A stretch of 34,702 nt of DNA from Enterobacteriaceae bacterium (GCA_031261005.1 JAISKF010000002.1:1-34702), one strand, 5' to 3'. Shown: positions 18,855 through 27,926, numbered from the stretch's first letter. Translations and numbers: made by a program. The notes: generated by a model from the letters alone, not told the origin.

Positions 18855-19724
18855 ATGAGCGAAGTTTTACAAAACCTATTGGCGTTACTTCATCTGGAAA
18901 GAATCAGTGAAAATCGCTTTCGCGGGCAGAGCCAAAACTTAGGGCTAAAACAGCTATTTGGTGGTCAGGTTGTCGGTCAGGCGCTTTCAGCAGCCAAGCA
19001 AACTGTATTACCGGAAAGGAAAACTCACTCTTGTCACTGCTATTTTCTACGTCCCGGTGATAGCCACCAGCATATTGATTATGAAGTGGAAATTATTCGT
19101 GATGGTCACAGTTTCAGTACACGCAGGGTTAGTGCGCTGCAAAACGGGCAAACTATTTTTTATATGACAGCATCTTATCAAAGTGCAGAAAGCGGCTTTG
19201 ATCATCAGGCGGCAGTAATGCCAAACGTTCCGCCGCCGGAAAAATTATTGTCAGAAACAGAAATCGCGCAAAAAGTAGCACATCTGCTGCCTGAATCGAT
19301 GAAACGTATCTTCTGCAACGAAATGCCAATCGAAATGCGACCAGTAAAACTGCATAGTTTATTAAAAGGCGAAATCGATAAGCCTGTGCGTCATGTATGG
19401 ATAAAAGCCAATGGCGATATGCCGGACGATCCGGGTGTACATAAATATCTGCTGGGTTATGCGTCTGACTTCAATTTCTTACCAACTGCGCTGCAACCGC
19501 ATGGCGTCGCGCTGCTGCAACCAGGAATGCAGGTCGCAACAATTGACCATTCAATTTGGTTTCATCGTTCATTCCGTCTTGATGACTGGCTGCTGTATTC
19601 TGTCGAAAGTCCATCAGCATCAGGCGCTCGCGGTTTTGTTCGCGGTCAGTTTTTTACCCGAAATGGTCTACTGGTCGCCTCAACGACACAAGAAGGTGTT
19701 ATTCGCTACTATCGAGACGAATAA
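18855..19724 (+). CDS. tesB: Acyl-CoA thioesterase II
   Basis: TesB hydrolyses medium and long acyl-CoAs to free acid and CoA. It has 289 residues from the ATG at 18855, which follows an AGGAA ribosome binding site and gives the family start [17 protein letters not shown]. The longer frame from 18753 is not supported. Double hot-dog landmarks are [44 protein letters not shown], the catalytic-region [12 protein letters not shown] and [21 protein letters not shown] terminator follows about 30 bases downstream. In E. coli tesB lies next to amtB; here sdaC intervenes. Confidence 0.97.
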   Translation: MSEVLQNLLALLHLERISENRFRGQSQNLGLKQLFGGQVVGQALSAAKQTVLPERKTHSCHCYFLRPGDSHQHIDYEVEIIRDGHSFSTRRVSALQNGQTIFYMTASYQSAESGFDHQAAVMPNVPPPEKLLSETEIAQKVAHLLPESMKRIFCNEMPIEMRPVKLHSLLKGEIDKPVRHVWIKANGDMPDDPGVHKYLLGYASDFNFLPTALQPHGVALLQPGMQVATIDHSIWFHRSFRLDDWLLYSVESPSASGARGFVRGQFFTRNGLLVASTTQEGVIRYYRDE

Positions 19725-19756
19725 CGGATATTTATTTTATCGAAACAATTAATTAC

Positions 19757-19786
19757 AAAGGCTGTTTAAACAGCCTTTTATTTTTT
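19757..19786 (+). terminator. Terminator of tesB
   Basis: A stem AAAGGCTGTTT/AAACAGCCTTT with little loop is followed by TATTTTTT. Confidence 0.85.
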
Positions 19787-19971
19787 GATTGAAAAATAAA
19801 CAAAAATATCGCAGTGTAATAATCAGAAAATGCGAATTTTTAATCTGCATTAACGCCATTATTACCGATTAAAATACCAATTGTGTGATCTGATACATAG
19901 CTTCCTAAGTAAACCACCTATAGAATGCGCGCACTTTAATATTCTAATCTTTCATTAAATGGTGGTTTAAA

Positions 19972-21273
19972 ATGTCGATAAAAGACATTTCGGTATCGAT
20001 ACCGGATACAGATACAAAAATTCAGGCTTCGGCGTGGCAAAAGCAGGATACAACCTGGATGTTAGGTCTGTATGGAACCGCAATCGGCGCAGGTGTTTTA
20101 TTCTTACCAATTAACGCTGGTTTAGGTGGTATATGGCCGCTGTTAGTGATGCTAGTCATCGCTTTTCCAATGACTTATTTCTCTCACCGCGCACTAACGC
20201 GCTTTGTATTATCCGGTTCATCAAACAATGGTGATATTACTGAAGTCGTAGAAGAACATTTTGGTAAATTCGCCGGAGCTTTAATCACCCTGCTTTATTT
20301 CTTCGCTATTTACCCAATTTTGCTGATTTATAGCGTGGGTATCACTAATACCACTATCAGTTTCATTGAAGTTCAACTGGGCTTAACAGCACCACCGCGC
20401 TGGTTGCTGTCAATTATTCTAATCCTTGGCTTTATGACTATCGTTCGCTTTGGTCGCGATATGGTTGTTAAAGCGATGAGTATTCTGGTTTATCCATTTG
20501 TCGCGGTGTTAATGCTGTTAGCGTTATATCTGATCCCACAATGGAGCGGCGCGATTTTTGAACAAGCAAATACTACATTCGATGCCGGAAACATTAAAAG
20601 TTTACTGTTAACAATGTGGTTAATTATCCCAACGATGGTGTTCTCCTTTAACCATTCACCAATCATCTCCTCTTTTGCTGTTAGCGAAAAAGAAACTTAC
20701 GGTAAAAATGCTGATGAGAAGAGCGGAAGAATCTTACGTTATGCCCACATTATGATGGTATTTACCGTCATGTTCTTTACTTTTAGCTGCGTATTTAGTT
20801 TAAGTCCGGAGAATCTGGCAGAAGCAAAAGCGCAGAATATTTCTATCCTGTCTTATCTGGCAAACCACTTCCATACCCCGCTGATTGAGTATGTTGCTCC
20901 GGTGATTGCGTTTGTGGCGATTACTAAATCATTTCTTGGTCACTATCTTGGTGCCAGTGAAGGTATGCAAGGCTTGATGGTGAAGTCTCTGCGTTCTAAA
21001 GGTAAACCCGTTAATAATAAGAAGTTAGAACGTATCACAGCGATTTTCATGATCATCACCTGCTGGATTATCGCCACACTGAACCCAAGTATTTTGGGCA
21101 TCATCGAAACATTAGGCGGTCCGGTTATCGCAATGATTCTGTTCATCATGCCAATGTATGCCATTGCTAAAGTGCCTGCGATGCAAAAATATCGCGGTCA
21201 CATCAGTAATGTTTTTGTGGTGGTGATGGGACTGATCGCTATTTCAGCGATTCTGTATTCCTTATTCGCTTAA
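19972..21273 (+). CDS. sdaC: Serine/proton symporter SdaC
   Basis: SdaC is an inner-membrane L-serine/H+ symporter of the hydroxy/aromatic amino acid permease (HAAAP) family. The 433-residue protein matches E. coli SdaC closely. Landmarks are TWMLGLYGTAIGAGVLFLPINAG, ITEVVEEHFGKFAGALITLLYFFAIYP, VFSFNHSPIISSFAVSEKE and ITKSFLGHYLGASEG. The C-terminus is VFVVVMGLIAISAILYSLFA. About eleven hydrophobic segments are visible. The usual partner, the serine deaminase sdaB, is not adjacent, and a strong terminator follows, so it is a single-gene unit here. The TdcC threonine transporter is a close paralogue, but the match to SdaC is better. Confidence 0.93.
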   Translation: MSIKDISVSIPDTDTKIQASAWQKQDTTWMLGLYGTAIGAGVLFLPINAGLGGIWPLLVMLVIAFPMTYFSHRALTRFVLSGSSNNGDITEVVEEHFGKFAGALITLLYFFAIYPILLIYSVGITNTTISFIEVQLGLTAPPRWLLSIILILGFMTIVRFGRDMVVKAMSILVYPFVAVLMLLALYLIPQWSGAIFEQANTTFDAGNIKSLLLTMWLIIPTMVFSFNHSPIISSFAVSEKETYGKNADEKSGRILRYAHIMMVFTVMFFTFSCVFSLSPENLAEAKAQNISILSYLANHFHTPLIEYVAPVIAFVAITKSFLGHYLGASEGMQGLMVKSLRSKGKPVNNKKLERITAIFMIITCWIIATLNPSILGIIETLGGPVIAMILFIMPMYAIAKVPAMQKYRGHISNVFVVVMGLIAISAILYSLFA

Positions 21274-21313
21274 CTACTGCTATCTGAATGTTAAAGATAA
21301 ACGTTAGGTAAAC

Positions 21314-21355
21314 AAAAAAGACGGAGACAGCCTAAAAACTGTCTCCGTCTTTTTA
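21314..21355 (+). terminator. Terminator of sdaC
   Basis: An 11-bp stem (GACGGAGACAG/CTGTCTCCGTC) is flanked by A and T runs, giving a strong and possibly bidirectional terminator. A MITE begins immediately after it. Confidence 0.9.
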
Positions 21356-21356
21356 T

Positions 21357-21550
21357 TTAACCTCAGGTTTGAATAAGAAAATGATAAATTAATATATTGA
21401 TAATAAAGAATAATTCGTAGGGGCGGCAACCTGCCGCCCGAATTAACAACGCGGTGGGTTCACGGACGGTATTGCCACCCTACGAGAAAAACGCATAATT
21501 ATTTGAAATACATCCTAATAATATAACTTCTTATCTTAAATTCAGATTAA
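21357..21550 (-). mobile_element. MITE-like element between sdaC and amtB
   Basis: This 194-base copy is inverted relative to 7069-7273. It starts TTAACCTCAGGTTTGAATAA and ends CTTATCTTAAATTCAGATTAA. It has the palindrome GTAGGGGCGGCAACCTGCCG at 21417 onward and a degraded second palindrome near 21465-21485. Both ends carry TTAA. It lies in the convergent gap between sdaC and amtB and disrupts neither gene. Confidence 0.75.
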
Positions 21551-21586
21551 TTTACGACTAAATTCGTCGCTATTCCGTCAACAATA

Positions 21587-22894
21587 TTATTGGTTATAAG
21601 CACTTTCGCCGTGACTGTTGATGTCCAGACCTTCGCGTTCCACTTCCTCTGGTACACGCAGACCAAGACTAACATCAGCAATCTTATAGGCAATATAAGC
21701 GACAACGCCCGACCACAGCACACAAACGGCAACACTAGCTGCCTGAATGCCGATCTGAGACAGCATAGAAACGCCCTCAGCATAGCCTGTACCGCCTAAT
21801 GTGACCGAAGTCAGAATTCCTGTCGCAATACAGCCAACAATACCGCAGACGCCGTGAACACCAAATACATCGCAGGTATCATCAACTCTCAGCCAAGACT
21901 TCAAAATAATTACGCCCCACAAACCAGCAACACCTGCAATCAAGCCCAGAATTAATGCACCGCCGATCCCTATCGAACCTGCGGCGGGTGTAATAGCAAC
22001 CAAGCCTGCGATACAACCAGAACATGCGCCCAGTAGTGAGGGCTTACCACGCAAACTCCACTCAACCATCAGCCATGATAATACTGCGCCAGCCGTTGCC
22101 GTAACCGTATTAACAAATGCTAATGCTGCAATTTCGTTCGCGCTGCTGGCAGAACCGGCATTAAAGCCAAACCAGCCGATATACAGGATCGCCGTACCAA
22201 TAAAGACCATCGGTAAATTATGCGGTTTAAACGCTTCGCGCCCAAAACCACTGCGTTTACCCACCATGTAAGCACCTACTAGCGCCGCAATAGCGGCATT
22301 GATATGCACCACAGTGCCGCCCGCAAAATCGATTGCACCTAAGTTAGCAAGGTATCCGCCGCCCCAGACCATGTGAGCCATAGGAACATAGGCAAACGTA
22401 AACCAGATGAAAACAAAAAGAATGACCGCAGAAAACCGAATCCGCTCCGCAAAACCACCGACAATTAATCCTACGGTAATGCAGGCAAACGATCCTTGAA
22501 AAGCAACATGAATTAGCTTGTAAAATGATCCTGAGACATCAGTTAAATGAATATCCGCCAACAATATGCTGTGGAAGCTACCGAAGAAATCATTCCCCTC
22601 ACCAAATGCCAGACTATAGCCATAAATAATCCACAACACACTGACTAAAGAAAACGTAGCAATAACCTGAGTTAATAATGACAACACATTTTTAGAGCGC
22701 AGCAATCCACCATAAAACAGCGCAATGCCCGGAATACTCATAAACAGTACCAGCGCAGTACAAATCATCATAAAGCCGTTATCCGCTTTATCCGCCACAT
22801 CAGCAGCGCTTTCCGCCGCTATTGATAATCCTGGAAATATTACCGGCAGCCCAGCAAACATCACGGGAAAAAATCTTTTCTTCATTATTGTCAT
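21587..22894 (-). CDS. amtB: Ammonium transporter AmtB
   Basis: AmtB is a trimeric inner-membrane channel for ammonium uptake that is gated by GlnK. The 435-residue protein starts with a signal peptide (to about residue 26, SIAAESAAD). It contains the Amt signature region (TVVHINAAIAALVGAYMVGKR) and the twin pore histidines in PMAHMVWGGGYL and VFGVHGVCGIVG. It ends SHGESAYNQ, as in the family. The ATG at 22894 follows AAGGA by nine bases. It lies 39 bases after glnK and is co-transcribed with it. Confidence 0.97.
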   Translation of the reverse strand: MTIMKKRFFPVMFAGLPVIFPGLSIAAESAADVADKADNGFMMICTALVLFMSIPGIALFYGGLLRSKNVLSLLTQVIATFSLVSVLWIIYGYSLAFGEGNDFFGSFHSILLADIHLTDVSGSFYKLIHVAFQGSFACITVGLIVGGFAERIRFSAVILFVFIWFTFAYVPMAHMVWGGGYLANLGAIDFAGGTVVHINAAIAALVGAYMVGKRSGFGREAFKPHNLPMVFIGTAILYIGWFGFNAGSASSANEIAALAFVNTVTATAGAVLSWLMVEWSLRGKPSLLGACSGCIAGLVAITPAAGSIGIGGALILGLIAGVAGLWGVIILKSWLRVDDTCDVFGVHGVCGIVGCIATGILTSVTLGGTGYAEGVSMLSQIGIQAASVAVCVLWSGVVAYIAYKIADVSLGLRVPEEVEREGLDINSHGESAYNQ

Positions 22895-22933
22895 AACTAT
22901 TTATCCTTCTCAAAAATTGCGCGTCTAAATGAC

Positions 22934-23272
22934 CTACAAAGCATCTTCATCTGTTTCGCCAGTACGAATACGAACCACCTTATGCAGATCGGCAACGAAA
23001 ATCTTCCCGTCACCAATTTTTCCGGTATAAGCCGATTCAGTAATCGCGATGATAGCGCTTTCTACCTGATCATCGGACAGCGCAATGTCTATCTTCACTT
23101 TGGGCAGAAAATTCACGCTGTATTCAGCGCCGCGATAAAGCTCTGCATGTCCTTTTTGACGTCCGAATCCTTTGACTTCAGTAACGGTTAGTCCCTGAAT
23201 ACCAATTGAAGACAAGGCTTCGCGTACATCGTCCAACTTGAAAGGTTTAATTACTACAGTGATAAGTTTCAT
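22934..23272 (-). CDS. glnK: Nitrogen regulatory PII protein GlnK
   Basis: GlnK is a trimeric PII signal protein. It binds ATP/ADP and 2-oxoglutarate, is uridylylated by GlnD, and blocks AmtB when nitrogen is plentiful. It has 112 residues, the usual length. The T-loop carries the uridylylation site Tyr51 in ELYRGAEYSVNF, and the C-terminal signature is GKIGDGKIFVADLHKVVRIRTGE. The ATG at 23272 follows GAGGAGAGG. Sigma-54 promoter elements and a possible NtrC site lie upstream, as expected for a glnK-amtB operon. Confidence 0.97.
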   Translation of the reverse strand: MKLITVVIKPFKLDDVREALSSIGIQGLTVTEVKGFGRQKGHAELYRGAEYSVNFLPKVKIDIALSDDQVESAIIAITESAYTGKIGDGKIFVADLHKVVRIRTGETDEDAL

Positions 23273-23340
23273 CTGCCTCTCCTCAAATAGATGGATAAAG
23301 ATTCAAAATCATTACAAGGAAAACAATTGATAACCTGATC

Positions 23341-23359
23341 AAAGCAAGTTGTATGCCAA
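23341..23359 (-). promoter_or_regulatory. Sigma-54 promoter of glnK-amtB
   Basis: On the minus strand TTGGCATACAACTTGCTTT matches the RpoN -24/-12 consensus, with GG and GC separated by exactly 10 bases. The predicted leader is about 60 nt. Confidence 0.85.
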
Positions 23360-23582
23360 AACAGAAATTGACCGATGATTTAGCAACGAAAGGAGAAAAC
23401 AGCAGGCGGTGGAAATTGATAAAAATAGCAGGAATGAAAGCCATACAACGAGCGTGTTTATCCCATGCGTACTGGCTTTACGACAAGATAGTCAAAAAAA
23501 GAAGAGGCAGACAGGGCTTCAGCAAAATTTTTATCAGCTCGATAAAAATAACCAAAAGTAGTCAAAATGCCAGAATAATAAC

Positions 23583-23597
23583 GCACTAAAAGAGTGC
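23583..23597. promoter_or_regulatory. Possible NtrC enhancer site
   Basis: GCACTAAAAGAGTGC is a GCAC-N7-GTGC palindrome, the core layout of NtrC sites. It lies about 240 bases upstream of the sigma-54 promoter, farther than usual but workable for an enhancer. Confidence 0.5.
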
Positions 23598-23914
23598 CTG
23601 ATAAGTCATCTTATAATGCAAGCGCTACCATGAAAAAGTGGAAGAACTCACGAGAATCGAAAGAAAGCGGATCAGCAATCAGTGGGGATTATGCTAGCTG
23701 CATTTATCGGCAAATAACGTTTTTACGATTTTTAACACAAAAAGTAGCATATTGAAATAACATGAAATCAATATAATATATTAAAAAATAAGAGATAATA
23801 ATTAAATTTCAGCAATAAACGTTAAATTTTTAATTATAACAATATAAAACACCAACTAAAGCAATCAAATCTTATTGATAAAAACCATTAAAAAACTAGT
23901 GATTTTACCAGCTT

Positions 23915-24032
23915 GTTTTATACAGTTAATCTCGGTGATAATTAGCCAAGCGTTTTATCAATTATAACTTATTGTTTTTGGTTTGCCGTGAAACCGACTC
24001 CACACACTTTTGGGTTTCACGGCTATTTTTTT
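23915..24032 (+). ncRNA. Candidate small RNA ending in an orphan terminator
   Basis: A perfect 11-bp stem (GCCGTGAAACC at 23985-23995, GGTTTCACGGC at 24013-24023) with a CACACAC-containing 17-base loop is followed by TATTTTTTT. No plus-strand gene precedes it, since glnK diverges and hspQ is on the minus strand. A TATACA box near 23921 could start a transcript of roughly 100 nt. The 5' end is a guess and I do not recognise a known RNA. The rest of 23273-24227 is very AT-rich and shows no protein gene. Confidence 0.4.
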
Positions 24033-24227
24033 GTCTTTTTTTAGTGAGTTCTACTACTCACTGGATTCTTACTTTCCTGTTGGCAAAATAAGGACAGCAA
24101 CATGCAAATATGTTGAATATCCTGTTTTGTATTATGTTGTTTTAGACAAATAGAATTTTATATAAATAAGCCACTTAACAAAGCTAAGTGGCTTATCTCT
24201 GACGTATTCTCTTTCAACTCAACTGTA

Positions 24228-24545
24228 CTAATTTCTCAAGCGAGGAGCCTGCAACTGATCACGAATTGATGCCGCAAGCTCATCAAGTGATGGCTGTTCA
24301 GGGTGAGTGTCGTCCTCTTCCCGCGCCAGTTGTATCTCAGCTAAATAAGTATGAATCGGCTGCCCGTCATCATCTTCCATCACAACATGATACCAAGGCG
24401 CTTTGCGTAAGTTATCATCAGCGGCAACTTCATCATCAGCAGGTTGCTCTAAAGAGTATTCAGCATCAATATCAATAATAACGCCCAAGTTCCCCAATAA
24501 CTGGTGTCTGACTTGCTGACCAATAGCGAATTTACTGGTAATCAT
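24228..24545 (-). CDS. hspQ: Heat shock protein HspQ
   Basis: HspQ is a small hemimethylated-DNA-binding (YccV) family protein that affects DnaA stability and acts as a specificity enhancer of Lon. It has 105 residues, equal to E. coli. It starts [21 protein letters not shown] and contains [22 protein letters not shown]. It ends QLQAPRLRN. The ATG at 24545 has a perfect AGGAGG site; the ten-residue upstream extension is not supported. A sigma-32 promoter lies about 40 bases upstream. Confidence 0.97.
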   Translation of the reverse strand: MITSKFAIGQQVRHQLLGNLGVIIDIDAEYSLEQPADDEVAADDNLRKAPWYHVVMEDDDGQPIHTYLAEIQLAREEDDTHPEQPSLDELAASIRDQLQAPRLRN

Positions 24546-24583
24546 TGTCGCCTCCTTGTATTTAAATACTGCCATTTTCTTAA

Positions 24584-24611
24584 ATATGGGGGGAATTCAC
24601 CATTTATCAAG
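24584..24611 (-). promoter_or_regulatory. Sigma-32 promoter of hspQ
   Basis: On the minus strand CTTGATA, a 13-base spacer and CCCCATAT form a heat-shock promoter with the same spacing as that of htpG in this window. Confidence 0.8.
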
Positions 24612-24656
24612 CAATAGTATGCAATTAATTCTCATTTACTGATATGTACTGAGATT

Positions 24657-24986
24657 TTATATACATTTTACTGGCTTAGGCAATCCGGCAATCTTAGTCG
24701 CTTGCTTCGCAGGACCTTTCACAAAAAGACGATAGAGATAGCGGCTATTCCCTTTCTCTTCACCGTACTTCTGCGTCATGGCTTTCACTAACATGCGAAT
24801 TGCTGGCGACGTATTGAACTCCTGATAAAACTCACGCACAAAATGAATCACTTGCCAGTGTCCTTCCGTTAACGCTATCCCCTCCTGCCGTGCCAAAACC
24901 ACAGCCATTGATTCGCTCCAGTCTTGGCTATTGAGCAAGTATCCTTGCGTGTCAGTTTCAATCGCACGCCCTTCAAACTCGAACAT
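24657..24986 (-). CDS. tusE: Sulfurtransferase TusE
   Basis: TusE is a DsrC-family protein that takes sulfur from TusBCD and passes it to MnmA for 2-thiolation of U34 in tRNA. It has 109 residues, as in E. coli. The essential Cys108 is retained in the terminal PKPVKCI. Other landmarks are [17 protein letters not shown] and [21 protein letters not shown] ribosome binding site precedes the ATG at 24986. It is next to hspQ on the same strand, as in E. coli. Confidence 0.97.
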   Translation of the reverse strand: MFEFEGRAIETDTQGYLLNSQDWSESMAVVLARQEGIALTEGHWQVIHFVREFYQEFNTSPAIRMLVKAMTQKYGEEKGNSRYLYRLFVKGPAKQATKIAGLPKPVKCI

Positions 24987-25208
24987 AAAACCTCAACACA
25001 AATAATCATTTTATCTATTGTAACTGAAAAAATGGACACTGAAAAAATTACCGCAATACCTTTCATGATGCTGATTTCCGTTGAGATACTGAATCTGCCA
25101 CGCATAAAAATCACTGACAGTGATTTGGTCAGAAAATAGAAATTTGGTCAAAAAACAGAAATTTTGATGTTTTTTCAGGCGAACGGTCGAATTTGATTAA
25201 TTATCCAC

Positions 25209-25238
25209 TTTACAAGGCATATCAAGCTGGTCTATATT
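25209..25238 (+). promoter_or_regulatory. Promoter of tRNA-Ser
   Basis: TTTACA and TATATT are separated by 18 bases and followed by a GC-rich discriminator, GCACGCC, typical of stable-RNA promoters. Transcription would start a few bases before the tRNA. Confidence 0.6.
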
Positions 25239-25250
25239 GCACGCCATTAC

Positions 25251-25338
25251 GGAGGGGTGGCCGAGTGGCTGAAGGCAGCGGTCTTGAAAACCGCCGATGG
25301 GTAACCATCCCAGAGTTCGAATCTCTGCTCCTCCGCCA
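25251..25338 (+). tRNA. serT: tRNA-Ser (anticodon UGA)
   Basis: The 88-base sequence has a 7-bp acceptor stem (GGAGGGG/CTCCTCC with one wobble), discriminator G and an encoded CCA. The anticodon loop CTTGAAA contains TGA, and the T-loop is GTTCGAATC. The long variable arm (GATGGGTAACCATC) is typical of tRNA-Ser. In E. coli serT is in the same general neighbourhood as hspQ and tusE. Confidence 0.97.
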
Positions 25339-25347
25339 TCAAATTCA

Positions 25348-25377
25348 ATGGATTAGCTTAGGCTAATCCATTTTTTT
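25348..25377 (+). terminator. Terminator of tRNA-Ser
   Basis: A 10-bp stem (ATGGATTAGC/GCTAATCCAT) with a 4-base loop is followed by TTTTTTT. Confidence 0.9.
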
Positions 25378-25391
25378 ATGTCTTTTTTATA

Positions 25392-25429
25392 TAAAAACAA
25401 AACAGCCGGTGATCTCTCACCGGCTGTTT
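25392..25429 (-). terminator. Terminator of fabB
   Basis: On the minus strand the 13-bp stem AAACAGCCGGTGA/TCACCGGCTGTTT is followed by TGTTTTTAT, 21 bases past the fabB stop codon. Confidence 0.9.
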
Positions 25430-25449
25430 ATGCAAACTAAATCAATTAG

Positions 25450-26664
25450 TTATTTGCTGTATTTCCGCATCACCAGCGTAGCGTTAGTCCCACCGAAACC
25501 AAAGCTATTAGACATCACAGTGGTTAATTCACGGCGAGTCGTTTCGGTAATAATGTTCATTCCCGCAGCTTTTTCATCAAGATTTTCGATGTTGATACTT
25601 GGTGCAATAAAGCTGTTCTCAACCATTAACAGCGAATAAATCGCTTCATGAACCCCAGCCGCACCTAATGCGTGACCTGTCATAGATTTCGTGGAAGAGA
25701 TCGCCGGAGTATTGTCGCCAAAGACTTCACGGATAGCGCCCAGTTCTTTCACATCACCGACTGGAGTAGAAGTGCCATGTACGTTCAGATAGTCAATTGG
25801 AGTATCAACACCCTGCATTGCCATCTTCATGCAACGCATCGCACCTTCGCCTGATGGAGCAACCATATCTGCGCCGTCAGATGTCGCGCCATAACCAATA
25901 ATTTCAGCATAGATATGAGCACCGCGTGCCAGAGCGTGTTCCAGCTCTTCAACAACAACCATACCGCCGCCGCCAGAGATAACGAAACCATCACGACCAT
26001 CATCATAAGCACGAGAGGCTTTTTCCGGATTATCGTTATATTGCGTAGACAGAGCGCCCATCGCATCGAATTCACAAGAGAGTTCCCAGCACATCTCTTC
26101 ACCGCCACCGGCAAAAACGACGTCCTGTTTACCTAATTGGATCAATTCAACCGCGTGACCAATACAGTGAGCAGAAGTAGCACAAGCCGAGCTAATGGAG
26201 TAGTTCACACCGCGAATCTTAAACGGTGTTGCTAAACAAGCAGAAACGCCGGAAGCCATCGCTTTAGTCACCATGTAGGGACCAACACCGCGAATACCGC
26301 GAGAACGCATACCATCTGCGCCAGCAACCTGACTGCGAGGAGAACCGCCGCCAGAACCGACAACCAGACCAGTACGCTCGTTAGAAACTTGATCGTCCGC
26401 TAATCCAGAATCCGCAATAGCCTGCTGCATAGCAAGATACGCATAAACCGATGCGTCACTCATAAAGCGAGCAACTTTGCGATCGATCAAACCTGTCGTA
26501 TCTAATTTAATATTACCCCACACATGACTGCGCATTCCTGCGTCTTGCAGTTCCTGAGCATGGGTAATACCAGAACGTCCCAGTTCCAACGACTCTAAAA
26601 CTTCCTGTTTATTATTACCGATACTGGAAATTACACCTAAACCGGTGATAACTGCACGTTTCAT
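25450..26664 (-). CDS. fabB: 3-oxoacyl-ACP synthase I
   Basis: FabB catalyses the condensing step of fatty-acid elongation and is needed for unsaturated fatty acids. It has 404 residues (406 in E. coli). The catalytic triad is Cys161 in [15 protein letters not shown], a His in [11 protein letters not shown] and a His in [14 protein letters not shown]. The N-terminus [16 protein letters not shown] and C-terminus [17 protein letters not shown] are typical. FabR and FadR sites lie upstream, between it and the divergent mnmC, matching known control of fabB. Confidence 0.98.
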   Translation of the reverse strand: MKRAVITGLGVISSIGNNKQEVLESLELGRSGITHAQELQDAGMRSHVWGNIKLDTTGLIDRKVARFMSDASVYAYLAMQQAIADSGLADDQVSNERTGLVVGSGGGSPRSQVAGADGMRSRGIRGVGPYMVTKAMASGVSACLATPFKIRGVNYSISSACATSAHCIGHAVELIQLGKQDVVFAGGGEEMCWELSCEFDAMGALSTQYNDNPEKASRAYDDGRDGFVISGGGGMVVVEELEHALARGAHIYAEIIGYGATSDGADMVAPSGEGAMRCMKMAMQGVDTPIDYLNVHGTSTPVGDVKELGAIREVFGDNTPAISSTKSMTGHALGAAGVHEAIYSLLMVENSFIAPSINIENLDEKAAGMNIITETTRRELTTVMSNSFGFGGTNATLVMRKYSK

Positions 26665-26714
26665 CTATTACCTCTTTCTACTTTTTATGTATTGAGAAAT
26701 CCGCTTAACAGATT

Positions 26715-26732
26715 AGCGTACAGTTGTACGCT
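26715..26732. promoter_or_regulatory. FabR operator of fabB
   Basis: AGCGTACAGTTGTACGCT is an 18-bp palindrome matching the FabR site before E. coli fabA and fabB. It lies about 50 bases upstream of the fabB start, at the promoter. Confidence 0.8.
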
Positions 26733-26749
26733 GAACAAGTCCGATCAGC
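26733..26749 (-). promoter_or_regulatory. FadR site of fabB
   Basis: On the minus strand GCTGATCGGACTTGTTC fits the FadR consensus and directly abuts the FabR palindrome. This is the arrangement described for unsaturated fatty-acid genes, where FadR activates and FabR represses. Confidence 0.75.
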
Positions 26750-26836
26750 AAAATATATGCAATAAAATATGTTAATTTCATCTTGAGTCATTCATCATTA
26801 ACATCACGCGGATACTTGAATCGACGGGGTTTTAAC

Positions 26837-27592
26837 GTGAGTGATACATTAATCCAACATGCAGTTCTCAATTGGAATGAACAGGGTACACCTGTTTCCT
26901 CAGAATTTGATGATGTCTATTTTTCCAATCAAGATGGGCTGGAAGAAACCAAATACGTGTTTTTGCAAGGAAACCGAATCCCGGAAAGATTTAACACTCA
27001 CGAAAACAGTAAGTTTGTGGTTGCTGAAACCGGATTTGGCACCGGTTTGAATTTTCTTACACTGTGGGATTCTTTCCGCCGTTTCACCGCGACATACCCG
27101 CAAGCAGTATTAAAACAACTGCACTTTATCAGCTTTGAGAAATTTCCGCTTAAACGCGAAGATTTAGCCGCAGTTCACCAACATTGGCAGCAATTTGCCG
27201 AATTAAGTGAAGAATTGCGTCAAGCATTACCCGCCGCAACTTCCGGCTGTCACCGTCTGCATCTTAATAACAATCAAGTGATACTCGATTTATGGTTTGG
27301 TGATGTAAATCAACTAATTACAACACTTGATAACAACACTAATGGCAAAGTTGATGCCTGGTTTCTTGATGGTTTTGCGCCATCGAAAAATCCTGATATG
27401 TGGTCTCCGCTATTATTCCGGCGAATGGCACAACTCGCCGCAGAAAATGGCACATTCGCTACTTTTACCGCTGCCGGATTTGTCCGGCGCGGTTTGCAAG
27501 AAGCGGGGTTTAATGTTGCCCGCATCAAAGGATTCGGGCAGAAACGGGAAATGTTAGTGGGTACTCGTAACACACAGATCGTTGCGGAATAA
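26837..27592 (+). CDS. mnmC: MnmC methyltransferase half (MnmD-like), oxidase half missing
   Basis: The protein matches the N-terminal SAM-dependent methyltransferase domain of MnmC, which methylates 5-aminomethyl(-2-thio)uridine at position 34 of certain tRNAs to give mnm5(s2)U. Landmarks are [41 protein letters not shown], the SAM-domain [19 protein letters not shown] and [12 protein letters not shown]. It stops after [16 protein letters not shown], about residue 251. E. coli MnmC is 668 residues and continues with a FAD-dependent oxidase domain that forms nm5U from cmnm5U; that domain is absent. I chose the GTG at 26837 (preceded by GGGG) to match the family N-terminus. A MITE and a toxin-immunity module follow where the rest of the gene would be. 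Confidence 0.9.
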   Translation: MSDTLIQHAVLNWNEQGTPVSSEFDDVYFSNQDGLEETKYVFLQGNRIPERFNTHENSKFVVAETGFGTGLNFLTLWDSFRRFTATYPQAVLKQLHFISFEKFPLKREDLAAVHQHWQQFAELSEELRQALPAATSGCHRLHLNNNQVILDLWFGDVNQLITTLDNNTNGKVDAWFLDGFAPSKNPDMWSPLLFRRMAQLAAENGTFATFTAAGFVRRGLQEAGFNVARIKGFGQKREMLVGTRNTQIVAE

Positions 27593-27617
27593 GAACATTA
27601 TTGATGGGCGAGACTTG

Positions 27618-27889
27618 TTAAATCTGAACTTCGGATAAGAACGGAACTGGCTACATAAGTTTTTACGAATATCGGCGTCATGAAATGACATAAAAACAAA
27701 CTATCATATTGAAAAATATTTGTTTTTGTAGGGGCGACAACCTGTCGCCCGCTAACACCGAAATATAATATTCAACGTTAAGCAATGTTTGTGAGATTTC
27801 AGGCGGCAGATTGCCGCCCTTACAAAAAATCACGTAATTATCTGAAAGTTACTGTAATAATATAACTTTTTATCCAAAGTTCAGGTTAA
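27618..27889 (-). mobile_element. MITE-like element after mnmC
   Basis: This 272-base copy begins TTAAATCTGAACTTCGGATAA and ends TTATCCAAAGTTCAGGTTAA, so both arms resemble the CTGAACTT end type. Internal palindromes are GTAGGGGCGACAACCTGTCG at 27728 onward and GGCGGCAGATTGCCGCC at 27802 onward. It fills most of the 334-base gap 27593-27926, in which there is no gene. Its left interior (27645-27725) is not shared with the other copies, so it may be composite. Confidence 0.7.
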
Positions 27890-27926
27890 TCAAATTGCTT
27901 ATCTGAGTCTAAGATTAGTCAATAAA

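Noticed and set aside
23353..23589. Plus-strand frame of 78 codons upstream of glnK
   Set aside because: It overlaps the sigma-54 promoter, has no clear ribosome binding site and an unusually Lys/Arg/Ile-rich product with no family resemblance. It is probably chance coding in regulatory DNA.
26783..26836. N-terminal extension of the mnmC frame from a TTG
   Set aside because: The homologous N-terminus begins at the GTG at 26837, and the extra residues match nothing in the family. The region is also close to the fabB control sites.
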